Source of the DNA: Solirubrobacter deserti | Lineage (GTDB): Bacteria > Actinomycetota > Thermoleophilia > Solirubrobacterales > Solirubrobacteraceae | Direction of reading: 5' to 3' | DNA length: 64,000 bases | Assembly (NCBI RefSeq): GCF_003344625.1 | Contig: NZ_QPKJ02000007.1 | Coordinates: 62,001-126,000, forward strand | In this document: positions 20,201-32,200 of the stretch, piece after piece | Layout of the letters: every line of letters begins with the position of its first letter | How positions within the stretch are numbered: position 1 is the stretch's first letter | Position numbers and translations under genes: made by a program | The notes under the pieces: generated by a model | Seen by the model: only the letters and a program-made list of their open reading frames with translations | Database searches by the model: none | Told to the model about the DNA's origin: nothing

Positions 20201-23200
20201 CTCGGCGACGTCAACGGCGACGGCCTCGCGGACCTGATCTCCGGCAGCGACGGCGAGGGCATCGTCGTGCACGTCAACGACGGCTCCGGCGACGCGTTCG
20301 ACGGCGTCGCCGGCCGCGTGATCGCGAGCACCGACGCGGTCACCTCGCTCGCGCTGGGCGACGTCGACGGCGATGGCGACCTGGACCTCGTCGCCGGCGC
20401 CGCGACCGGCAACGCGCGCCTGTACCTCAACGACGGCGCCGGCGCCTTCACCGCCGCGGCCACCGCGCTCGGCGCGGCCAAGGCCGTCGCGCTCGGCGAC
20501 CTCGACGGCGACGGCAAGGCCGACCTCGTGCTAGCCGGCGCCGACGGGGCCAGCTGGCTGAAGGGCGGCGGCACGGGCACGTTCGGTGCGAGCACGGCGA
20601 TCGGCTCCGACGGCGGCATCGACGCGGTCGCGCTCGGCGACGTGGACGGCGACGGCAAGCTCGACGTGGTCATGACGGGCGCGGGCCGCTCGACCGTCGC
20701 CTTCCGCAACGGCGCGTGGACGACCGGCGTGAGCGTCGCCACCACGGGCGCGACCACGCTCGCGGTCGCGGACACCGACGGCGACGGCGTCGCCGAGGTC
20801 ATCGTGGGCAACCGCCGCTTCGCCGCCACGGTCGCGGACACCGTCCTCACCTTCGCCGCCCCCGAGGACGTGGCCGCCATCGCCGCCACGGCGACCGGCG
20901 TCGCGTTCGCCGACCTCGACGGCGACGGCAACCTCGACCTCGCGGTCGCCCACGGCGCCGCCGCGACGCGCATCCACCTCGCGAGCGCGCCGGCCGTGTT
21001 CGCCGCCGGCGCCGCGCTCGGCTCGGTGACGCTCAAGGTCGAAGGCGGCCCGTTCCTGCGCGTCGAGGGCACCGACGTGGACCTCACGATCGCGGGCCAG
21101 ACGCTCAAGGGCAACTTCAGCTTCGAGCGCAAGACCGTCGGTGGCGTCCAGCGCATCGACCTGACCGTCACGAACACCACGCTCTCGCTCGCCGACGGCC
21201 TGGTCGCGCTCACGCTCAGCGGCGCCTTGCAGATCGGCGCGGGCGGCGTCGCGGGCGTGCTGACGGTCACCCCGGACAACGGCGCCGACGGCCTCAACCT
21301 CGGCCCGGTCACGCTGCGCGGCACCTTCAAGCTGCAGATCAACTCGGCGCCGACCGCGGTCGTGCTGGCCGACGGCACGCGCCTGCCGGCGGGCAGCTTC
21401 ATCCGCGTGGAGGCGATCGGCGTCAAGCTCACGTTCGGCGACGTCGAGCTCGCCGGCGGCTTCGCGATCGAGCAGGTCACCAGCACCACCGGCGCCAAGC
21501 GCCTGATCCTCGCGATCACGGGCCTGACCGTGAGCTTCGGCGGCGCCGCGGTGCTGACCGGCGGCGAGGGCGTGCTGGTGATCGTGCCGGACGCGCCGGG
21601 CCAGGCCGGCAGCGGCGGCGTGGCGGGCCGCATCGGCGGCACCGTCTCGCTGGCCGCGATCACCGACGCGGTGACGCTCCAGGGCACGCTCTCGCTGGCG
21701 ATCAATCAGAGCTCGCGCGCGGTCGAGGAGTCGATCGAGGTCGACGGCGAGACGATCCAGCTCGGCCTCCCGGCCGGCAAGTTCATCCGCATCGCGGGTA
21801 CGAACCTCGAGCTCTCGGTCGCGGGCCAGACGCTCGCGGGCGACTTCGGCTTCGAGCGCCGCGGCACGACCATCCCGGTCACGGTCATCACGGCCGCCAA
21901 CGTCCGCATCAGCCTCGGCGGCGTCGTCAACGTCACGGGCGCCCGCGGGGAGTTCACCATCAGCGCCGGTGGCATCAAGGGCTCGCTGCAGGCGAGCGTC
22001 GCGGTCACGATCCCGGGCGTCACGCTCGGCGGCGAGAACCTGATCCTCGACGTCGACACCACCGGCGGCAAGAAGCTGCTGCGCGTCGGCGCCGAGAAGC
22101 TCGTCCTCGAGGTCGCGGGCCAGCGCCTGGAGGGTGCGATCTACTTCGAGCAGACGACCAACGCCGCCGGCGCGAAGGTGATCCGCCTGGCGATGACGGG
22201 CGTCAAGCTCTTCCTCGGCGACCCGGGCGCGACCGATGCCACCACCGACGACATGGGCCTCTACCTCGCCCAGCCGGACGGCGACGTCGCCAAGTTCCTG
22301 ATCACGCCGGCCGGGCTCGCGGGCGAGCTGAGCCTGGAGGCCGCGCTGCGCGGCCTGGACACGTCGGTGATCGACCTCGGCACGCTCAAGCTCACGCTGA
22401 AGATCAACACGACCACCAAGGCCGTCCACGAGACGTTCAAGATCGGCACGATCGACTCGACGCTGACGGTTGCGGCCGGGCCGTACGTGCGCGTCGAGGT
22501 CGCCGGCGCGATCAGCATCGCCGGCCAGCAGCTCAGCGGCACGTTCGCGTTCGAGCGGGTCGTCAGCGCCGGCGCCGACAAGGTCACCGGCACCTCCGAC
22601 GACCTGCCCGTGATCCGGATCGCCGCCGCCGACGTCGGCCTGTTCCTCGGCGCCGGCACCGTCGGCGTGCGGATCGAGCAGGGCAACGGCCGCTTCCTGA
22701 TCACGCGCGCGGGCGTCGCCGGCGAGTTCAGCGCGAGCGCGTCGATCGACCTCGGCGGCGGCATCACCGCAGGGCCCGTCCAGGTCGGCTTCGCGCTGAA
22801 CACGATCACCGCGGCGGTCAACGAGACGTTCACCATCGGTGGCCAGACGTCGCGGCTGCAGCTGCCCGCCGGCCCGTACATCCGCGCGTCGCTCACGGGC
22901 CTGACGATCGACATCGCGGGCCAGCGCCTGACGGCCGACTTCAGCTTCGAGAAGCGCGGCACGACCACCACGGTCAAGCTCGCGAACGCCGGCCTGCGCA
23001 TCGGCGCGGACGGCCGCGACTACGTCGTCGTGTCCGGCGGCACGGGCACGTTCACGATCACCGCCGCGGGCATCGACGGCTTCATCGCCGCGAGCGTCGC
23101 GCTCGACGTGCCCGGCGTCACCTTCAGCGGTGCGTTCACGGTCGCGCTCAACACGGCGGCCAAGACGATCAAGGTCAGCGGCACGGACGTGCAGCTGGGC

Positions 23201-26200
23201 GTGATGGGGCAGACGCTCAAGGGCTCGTTCGAGTTCGCCAAGAACGCGACCACGGTGTCGATCAAGCTGACCAACGTCAGCCTGGAGCTCGGCAACGGCA
23301 CCGAGACGCTGGTGACCGTGCGCGTGCCCACGGGCTCGATCACGCTGCGCCCGGACGGCATGATCGCGTCGATCTCGGCCTCGATCGAGCTCGCGCCTTC
23401 GCTGACGCAGGACTTCGACTTCACCGGCACGGTCACGGTCGACATCAACACGACCAGGACCGCGGGCGGCCCGTCATTCGGCGTCAAGCTCACCGACGGC
23501 ACGTTCACCGCGTTCGGCCAGTCGATCGGCGGCGATTTCACGTTCTCGCAGACGACGACCAAGACCGGCATCAAGGTCGTCAAGGTCGCCTTCGAGAAGG
23601 TCAAGCTCACGCTTGGCGCCGACGGCTTCGGCGCGACGGTCACGGACGGCTCGGGCCAGCTGCTGATCCTGCCGGCGGGCGTCGCGGCGAGCATCGACGG
23701 CACGGCCGCGCTGACGATCCCCGGCTTCTCGCTGACGACGACGATCACGGTCGAGATCAACCGGATGGGCGCCGCCGTCAACGAGGAGGTCGGCGGCAAG
23801 CTCCTCAAGCTCCCGAAGGGCCCGTTCATCCGCGTGGGCGCCTACAACACCACGCTCAAGATCGGCGGCCTGGACGTCACGGCCGACTTCTTCTTCGAGC
23901 AGGCCAGCACCGGCACGCTGCCGACCAGCCCGAAGATCACCAAGCTTGCGGTCGTCAACCTGAGCCTGCAGATCGGCACCACCAAGATCGAGGGCGCCAC
24001 CGGCGCGCTCGTGATCAAGCCGAACGGCATGGCGGGCGTGGTGCTCGGCAAGTTCGCGCTCGGCGGCACGGTCGGCGCCAGTCTCGGCCTGCTGATCAAC
24101 ACGACGGGCGCCGCGGTCAAGGAGACGCTGGTCGTCAACGGCACGACGATCACGATCGAGGCCGCCAAGCCGACTGAGCCCGGCACGAGCTTCGAGTTCC
24201 TCATCCAGGACCTCGAGGTCGATCTCGGCGGCCTGCTCGAGGTCCGCGGCGACTTCCGCGCCGGCAGCGGCCTGTTCCAGGGCAGCGGGCTGGAGATCTT
24301 CGTCGGCAACGGCCCGTACCAGCTCGAGGGCAACGCGCTCAACCCGGACGCCGTCGGCATCCTGATCACCAACGCGACGATCTACTACCGTAAGGTCGGC
24401 ACGATCCCGGGCCAGTACGTGCTGCGCGCGAGCGGCACGCTGACGATCCTCGGCCTGCCGGGCCTGGGTGTCAGCGGCACGGTGCGCTTCGAGGTCAGCA
24501 CGGCGCTGGCCGACGTCACCGACATGCCGACCGACACCGGCAGCGCGCTGCTGAAGGCCAACACGTTCTCGCTGCAGCTGCTCGGCGTCGAGCTCAAGGT
24601 CGCCGACGTGCTCTCGATCCGGGGCTCGGTGTTCGTCACGCGCAAGCCGTCGGGCGACCTGGACCTGGCGCTCGCGGGCGGCACGATCGCGGTCAACGTC
24701 GGCGGCTCGCAGCTGTTCCAGATCCGCGGCAACGCGTCCTTCACCATGAGCAAGGCCGCCGGCTTCCGCATGCAGACGTTCCAGATCACCGGGATCGGCC
24801 TCGGCGGGTCGGCCGCGCCCGAGCCGACCGGCACGGCGCCGACGCCGCCGCCGACGGCCGACGTGGTGCGCAAGAGCGACCGCATGACGGCCGGCGAGTG
24901 GCCGTCCGAGAACGGGCGCCAGTACATCGACGTCGTCTTCAACGACCGCAGCGGCACGGGCCTGCGCACCGAGCTGATCGAGGACGTCGCGCACGAGTTC
25001 AAGCTGATGGTCAACGGCACCGACCGCACGGCCGAGTTCCTGGTCTCGGGCAAGCCGACGCTGGTCAAGGGCACGACCTACCGCTACACGCTCAAGACGC
25101 CGCTGCCGTCGGGCCTGATCGCGATCGTCTTCGACCCGGCCTCGTTCGCCGACAAGACCGACGCCGGTTTCAACCTCGGCGAGACCGAGCAGTTCGTGCT
25201 CACGGCGAACGCGTCCGGCGCCGTCGCCCCGATCGCCGAGGTCGTCAGCCCGGCCAACGGCGAGGCGATCGGCGTCACGACGTTCAACGCCCGCCGCTCG
25301 ATCGACATCACCTACCGCAGCCTCGACAGCAACCCGCTCAACATCGCGTCGCTGAAGGCCGCGCCGTTCCGCTTCGTGCGCGCCGACGGCAGCTCGCTCG
25401 GCGACGTCGAGCTGATCGCGGGCTCGGGCGGGCGGCCCGTCACCACCGCCGTGCTGCTGGGCGGCGTCAAGGACACCGACAAGGTGACCACGGTGACGGT
25501 CCGGTACTACCTCAAGGACGCGAACACCCGCAACACGATCGACCTGTTCCTGCCGGGCATGCTGAGCGTCGAGTTCCTCGACACCAACGGCTTCTACACG
25601 CAGGCGACCGGCTCGACGGTCCAGACGTGGAACGCGCAGGGCATGAGGTCCTCGTTCAAGCTCGACCCGCTGGCCGCGGGCGCCGCCGCGCCGCCGACCG
25701 CGGGCGTGCTCAGCCTCGGCCCGGTGCGCCTGCAGAACCCGACGGTGGCCATCGCCGACCTCGGGTTCAGCCCGAGCGGCGAGCTCGTGCTCACGATCGC
25801 GATCGGGATCGAGCGCACGACGCTGGCGTTCGGCGGCGCCGCGCCGACCGCCAACGGCCCGAGCGTGGAGATCTTCAACCTGCTCGGCACGTTCGACATC
25901 GCCGTCGACGCGTTCGGCCTGCTCAGCGGCAACGTCTCGATCGCGCCGACCGGCAAGTTCTCGATCAGCGCCGCGCAGCTCACCGCGACCGTGCCGGACG
26001 TGATGGTCATCAACGCCACGGCCATCGACATCAAGTGGGACCCGAAGGGCCCGGCCAACCAGGAGATCGTGCGCATCCTGAGCGCGTCGATCACGTTCCC
26101 GAAGTTCGGCGTGACGGGCTCGATCCGCCAGTCCGCGAGCGGCAAGCCGGGCCTGCTGATCCGCGGCACGGGCTTCGAGCTCGGCGAGGCGGAGCTCAAG

Positions 26201-29200
26201 TACAGCGGTCCTCCGCCCACCGGCACGCCGAACCCGAACCCGGATCCGAACGCGCTGGCCGCGACCAACCCCGGCGCGGGCGTCTCGTTCGGCAGCATGA
26301 TCCAGTTCACGGATCTGCGGATCGGCGTCAAGGACTTCGTCGTGGACTTCAGCAACGGCGTCCGCTTCTCCGGCACGCTGTTCTTCGCCTCCGGCGGCGC
26401 GAAGTTCTTCCCGGGCAAGCCGATCACGGCCACGTTCACCGACCGCCTGACGGCCGACGACCGCAACGCTGACGGCTCGATCAACGACGAGGCGCTGCGG
26501 ATGGAGCTGGAGTTCGACGCCAGCGGCGCGATCCAGGCCTTCCGCTTCAAGGTCGACACGCTCGAGATCCAGATCTCGCAGTTCGTGACCATCACGGCGC
26601 GCGACTTCATGCTCAACACGGGCGCGAACGGCACGCAGGAGCTCGTCGCGTTCGCCGCCGTCGGCGCGAAGGTCAAGGTCGGCCCGCTCGAGCTGTCGGG
26701 CGAGGCGCGCAACTTCGCGTTCCTGGGCGACGGCTCGTTCAAGGCCAAGACCGGCTTCGGCGTGTTCGTCGGCGTCGGCGGCGCGACCGGCGACTCGTTC
26801 CAGTGGCCGTCGTTCATGCCGGTGCGGATCGACTCGATCGGCGTGCGCTGGCTCGGCAACCCCGAGACCGACCCGGGCAACTTCGAGCTCGTGCTGTCGG
26901 CGAGCGTCCAGAGCCTGGCGGGGATGAGCGGCCTGTCGATCACCGGCTCGATCGAGGGCATCCGCATCAACCCGAAGCTGCTGGCCGAGGGCAAGATGCC
27001 GATCACGCGCATCGACGCCATCGGTGTGCTCGTCAAGGGCGACATGTTCGGCGGGGAGATCGAGGCCGGCCTGGTCGGCGGCATCCTGCGCCTGGACCAG
27101 AACTTCAACATCATCGGCTCCACCGACGACACCACCCCGGTTCGCCAGCGCGTCTTCTACCTCGGCCTCCAGGGCGGCTTCAGCATGGCCGGCATCGCGG
27201 GCTTCACGATCCGCGTCGGCCTCTCCGAGCTCGGCCCGCTGTCGGCGTTCATCAACGTCGAGATCCCGGGCGGCATCCTGCTCGAGCCGACCACCGGCCT
27301 GACGATCAACGACTTCGCCGCCGGCGTCGAGTTCTTCAAGACGCTGCCGTCGATCGACGACCCGTTCGCACTGACCGGTCCGGACTTCGGCCTGCCGACG
27401 CAGCAGACGGCCGACCAGTGGCTGGACGGCCTGCAGCGCCAGGTCGCGCTCCAGGCCAAGACGCTGGCGCAGCCCGGCAACGCGAACAAGGTCGGCTTCC
27501 TGGCCGCGTTCACCTCGCCGATGACGATCACCGGCTCGGCGCGCGTGTACTCGATGTACACCTCGCAGGAGGTCTTCAACGGCCAGGTGATCGTGAAGAT
27601 CTCCACCGACGGCAAGTTCCTGATCGTCGGCAAGCTCAACTTCGCCGCCGACAACATCTCGATCAGCGGCCGCCTGTACGCGGACCTGTCGAAGATCGCG
27701 GCGGGCAGCGCGACCGTGCTGTTCCTGGCCGACGTGCCGGACCAGATCCAGCTGCTGCGGCTGTACGGGCGGCTGAAGATGGGCTTCAAGAACGCGAGCG
27801 GCCAGGACGTCGTGTTCACCGTCTTGGACCCGACGGCCAACACCGCGGCCGGCAAGCCGACGGCGACCGTCGTGGACCCGGCGCCCGCGGGCGGCAGCAC
27901 GCAGCTCTCCCAGCTGCGCCAGCGCGACTTCCTCGACATCATCTACACGGCGCCCAAGGGCGGCGCGCTCGACTACGCGTCGATCCTGGACGCCGTCAAC
28001 CGGGCCAAGCTGCAGCTGACGATCGGGTCCTCGACCCCGTACGGCTTCTCCGGCCTGACGCCGATGGCGGCCGTCACGACCGACGGCGGCGTCGAGTACG
28101 TGCCGCTCGTGGTCGAGACCGTCGACGGCGTGAAGGTCGTCAAGCGCGGCGCCGAGGTCATGCTCAGGATGACCGAGCTGCCGGCGGGCGCGACGGAGCA
28201 GGACCTGCTGATCGCCGCGATCAAGCGCACGGGCACGACGCGCTTCCGCTACTTCATCAACGGCTCCCCGTGGGCGCTCGGCGAGGCCACCGTCCGCTTC
28301 CCGGCGGGCTCGTTCCGGGCCGCCAACGGCACGGCCAACGACGCCATCACGGTCAGCTTCGGCATCGACGGCGCGACCGCGCGGCTCGTGGATCCGGCTG
28401 CGAACGGGACGATCGACGTCAACGTCGTCAACGCCCGCAACTGGGTCGACGTCACGTTCACGCCGCCGTCCGGCCCGCTCTCGATCGACTACGCGTCGAT
28501 CACGGACCTCGCGCCCGAGTTCATGCTCGACGGCCCGGGCCTGGGCACGCTGGTGCTCGACGCGGCGCGCGCGCCGACCCGCCTGGGCACCACGAACACG
28601 TTCCGCTACTGGCTCACGGGCGTGCGCGGCGAGGGCGGCATCTCGCTCACCTACCTGCCGAACACGTGGTCGTTCAACTCCAGCGAGGTCACCGGCCTCG
28701 AGCTGGTGGCGACCGTGTCGCTGGCGAACGCGAACGGCACCACGCCGCTGACGCCGCAGTCGCTGCAGATCACGCTGCCGGTGCCGACGGGCCTCTCGCT
28801 CGACCCGGACTCGGTCCTGATGGACGCCTTCAACCAGCTCACGATCGACGGCACCGGCTGGGCGATCGCGCTCGACCCGACGCGCTCGCCGGTCATGCGC
28901 ACGCTCGAGGACGGCAGCGTCGTGTGGGACCTCCCCGTCGTGATCACGCCGCCGGCCGGCGCCGACGAGACGGCCGTGACCACCGCGCGCGTCAAGCTCA
29001 CGCAGGGCGGCCTGTCCTACACGGGCGCGACCACCGGCACGCAGGCGGACGGCACCGCGATCCCGCTCGACGCGACCGCGATCCAGACCGGCCGCACCTA
29101 CGTCGACGTCCAGTACCGCCCGGGCCTTAACCGCATCCTCGACGAGAGCTCGATCGACGGCGACGAGCTCGTGCTGTCCGGCTTCGGCGGCTCCGGCGCG

Positions 29201-32200
29201 CAGATCGCGAGCGGCGGCTTCGCGGTGCTGAAGGTCGGCGAGAACACGTGGCGCTACATGGTCCTCGGCACGCTGCGCCCGGGCGAAGTGCTCGCGCAGT
29301 TCCAGGCCGGCTCCTGGAGCGACTCCGCGCGCGGACCTCCGGCCGGCGCCTCTGAACCCGCGAACCGCGCCTTCACGCAGCGCTTCAACGTGACGGGCGC
29401 CAGCGCCGACCTGATCCGGACGGTGCTCGCCGACAACTCCACCGTCGCCCTCTCCGGCGCGACGATCGGGCTCGGCACCCTCCGCTACCTGGAGGTCACG
29501 TTCCGCGGCAGCGCCGGCCACGCCGTCGATCACACAACGATCAACGGCGGCGAGATCGAACTGCGCGACGCCTCCGGCGCGCTCGTCGCCCTCGGCGGCA
29601 CCTACACCCGCGTCGGCCTCACCGACACCTACCGCTACGCGCTCGGCAGCACGCCGCTGGTCGCGGGCAAGTACACGGTCACCTTCGTCGCCGGCTCCTT
29701 CGCCGACACCGGCGGGATCATCAACCAGGCCGAGAACGAGGACTTCTTCCTCGGCGTGGCCACCGCCGAGCTCGGCGACCCGACGCACGCGCAGACGCTC
29801 AGCCGCGAGGCGCTCGAGGGCCGTGGCTGGGTCGACGTCACGTTCCTCACGATCGGCGGCGCCGCGTTCGACTCGGCCTCGATCACCGACGGCGACGCCG
29901 AGATCACACTCACGAGCCCGGGCTCGAAGATCAGCGTCGACGGCCGCGCCGTCAGCCTCGGCAACGGCGTCTTCCGCTTCTTCTACACCGGCTACAACCG
30001 CGCCGGCGCGCTCACCGCCGCGCTGAAGGCCGGCAGCTGGACGACCTCGGCCGGCGTCGCCGTCACGCAGGAGCAGCTGGCGACGGCCGCGACGATCGAG
30101 GACCTCACGACCACCGAGGCGATGACGCGCGTGTGGCTCGACGTGCGCTTGAACCCGGTCGGCACCGCCACCGTCGACGCGTCCTCCGTGAACGGAGACG
30201 AGATCGCGCTCAGCGGCGCCGACAGCGAGAACCTCGTCAAGTCCGGCACGACGCGCATCAACGCGACCACCTGGCGCTACCTGTACACCGGCCGCCTGAC
30301 GACCGGCAAGGTCACGGTCAGCTTCCTCGCCGGCAAGTGGAACGACTCCGAGGGCAACCAGGGCCAAGCCGGCGCGCGCGAGTTCGCCGTCGTGACGCAG
30401 GCCAAGTCGTTCTTCATCGAGCTCGACGGGGGCATCATCCTGTCGGCCGGGCCGACGGTGAAGCTGCTCGAGGCCAAGGCCAAGGTCATCCTCGAGATCG
30501 ACGCGGCGCGCAAGGCGTTCCGCCTCTCGTTCACCGGCTCGCTGTGGATCATCGGCCTGGAGACGGTCGGCGCGACCGCCGGGCGCTTCGTGCTGGAGAC
30601 CGGCAGCGCGTCGGACACCAAGCCGCGCTTCTGGGGCGTCGCGACGATCGAGACCAACTTCGACAAGCTCAAGCCGTACGGCATCGAGCTGTTCGCCAAG
30701 GGCACGCTGCAGATCAACACCACCGGCATCCAGCGGACCGAGACGCTGACGCTGCCGGGCCTGGGGCCGAACAACACCGACCTCACGCGCACCTACACGC
30801 TGCGCAAGGAGAGCTTCGGGCTCGAGCTCGTGGGCAAGCTGGCGGTCACCGCCAACGGCCAGCAGCTGCTCAACATGCAGGGCGGCTTCGCGCTCAACCT
30901 GAGCCCGGAGAAGTTCGAGCTGTTCGCGACCGCTTCGCTGTCCTTCGGCATGGACGGCACGCAGATCAACTTCGGTGAGGCGACGGGCCTGATCGTCGTC
31001 CAGACCGGCGTCACGCCCGGCCGCACCCCGGGCGTCGCGGGCATGCTGACCGTCAGCCGCTCGGCCAACATCGGCCTGCCCAACGTCGGCTCGCTGTTCT
31101 CGGTCGAGGGCTCCGTGAAGGTGATGTTCAACACCACGATGCAGGACCAGGTGTTCGTCATCCCGGAGAACTTCAAGCCGCTGATGAAGGCGGGCGACGC
31201 GCCGACGATCTCGATCTTCGCCGCGGCGCCGACGTTCAGCGGCGAGCGCGACCCGAACGCGCCCCCCGGCGGCGAGATCTACATCGCGGCCAGCATCTCG
31301 GCGACGCTGACGATCGGCGGCGTGATCAACCTGTACGGGTTCATCGGCATCGAGGCGGCGGGCAGCGGCGCCGGCCTGCGCTTCGAGCTGGTGGGCGCCG
31401 TGAGCGCGCAGATCGACTTCATCGGCTCGGTCGAGGGCTCGATCAGCCTGACCGTCTTCGCGGGCGCCGAGACCGGCGTCGTCGGCCGCGTGTACCTGCA
31501 GCGCAAGTCGTCGGACGGCATCCCGGGCATCTCCCTGCGCGGCCAGCTGCTGCTGGAGATCAACACGTTCTCGGACCCGCGGCCGATCGACACGTTCCTG
31601 ATCGACACCGACCCGAACAACAACCGCTTCGTCGGCTTCCGGCTGGACGCGCAGAAGCGGCCGATCCTGGGTCGCCAGACGATCAACGTCATCAACGGCT
31701 TCGAGCTCAAGCTCGCCGGCGAGATCATCTTCGGCCCGCTCAAGATCGAGGGCGAGTTCAAGCTCGCGCTGGGCGCGACGGGCGTGGAGCTGGTCGCGAA
31801 CGCCTCCATCCAGCTCGACATCATCGGCAAGCTCGAGCTGCGCAACAGCGGCTTCCGGATCAACGCGCAGGGCCTGGTGGCGCGCTTCGCCCCGACCTTC
31901 GACGCGAACCTCTTCGGCGCCGGGATCGGCTTCGCGTTCCAGGCCACCGCGCTGATCGAGCTCAACACGACCGGCGTGACGCAGACGTTCGCCGGGCGCC
32001 CGATCGCCGCCGGCTTCCGCCTGCGCCTGGACGGCACGATCACGATCCTCGGCGCGAGCGCCAAGGGCTACCTCGACGTGACGATCGCCGCCGGCCGCTT
32101 CGAGCTCGCGCTGGGCGTGAAGTTCTCGATCGGCGCCGCCGACACCAGCCCGCTCGTGTTCGACGTCAGCGGCTCGCTCGGCCTCTACGGCGACGGCGTG

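Larger units (their letters stand above)
10200..24830 (+). repeat. Array of about 30 beta-rich repeats in the giant protein
   Basis: Repeat units of about 95-130 residues share a core order: GDFSFER, an alternating hydrophobic strand, NVxLxLG, xGxGxLxxxxxGIAGxxxGT, VPGVxxxG, INTxxxAVxET, AGPFxRVxGT, LxIAGQxL, then the next GDFSFE. I located GDFSFE-type anchors near 11737, 12532, 12829, 13098, 13377, 14004, 14730, 15029, 15397, 15789, 16077, 16359, 16725, 17380, 19198, 19521, 19903, 21111, 21453, 21840, 22137, 22539, 22938, 23223, 23533 and 23882, among others. Copies differ at most positions, so this is an old amplification. I do not recognise a named domain. The alternation of polar and hydrophobic residues suggests stacked beta sheets or a beta solenoid. 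Confidence 0.8.

Noticed and set aside
17398..22429. Large alternative-frame open stretches on both strands inside the giant gene
   Set aside because: They show low-complexity Arg/Gly/Asp translations and overlap a coherent coding frame fully.
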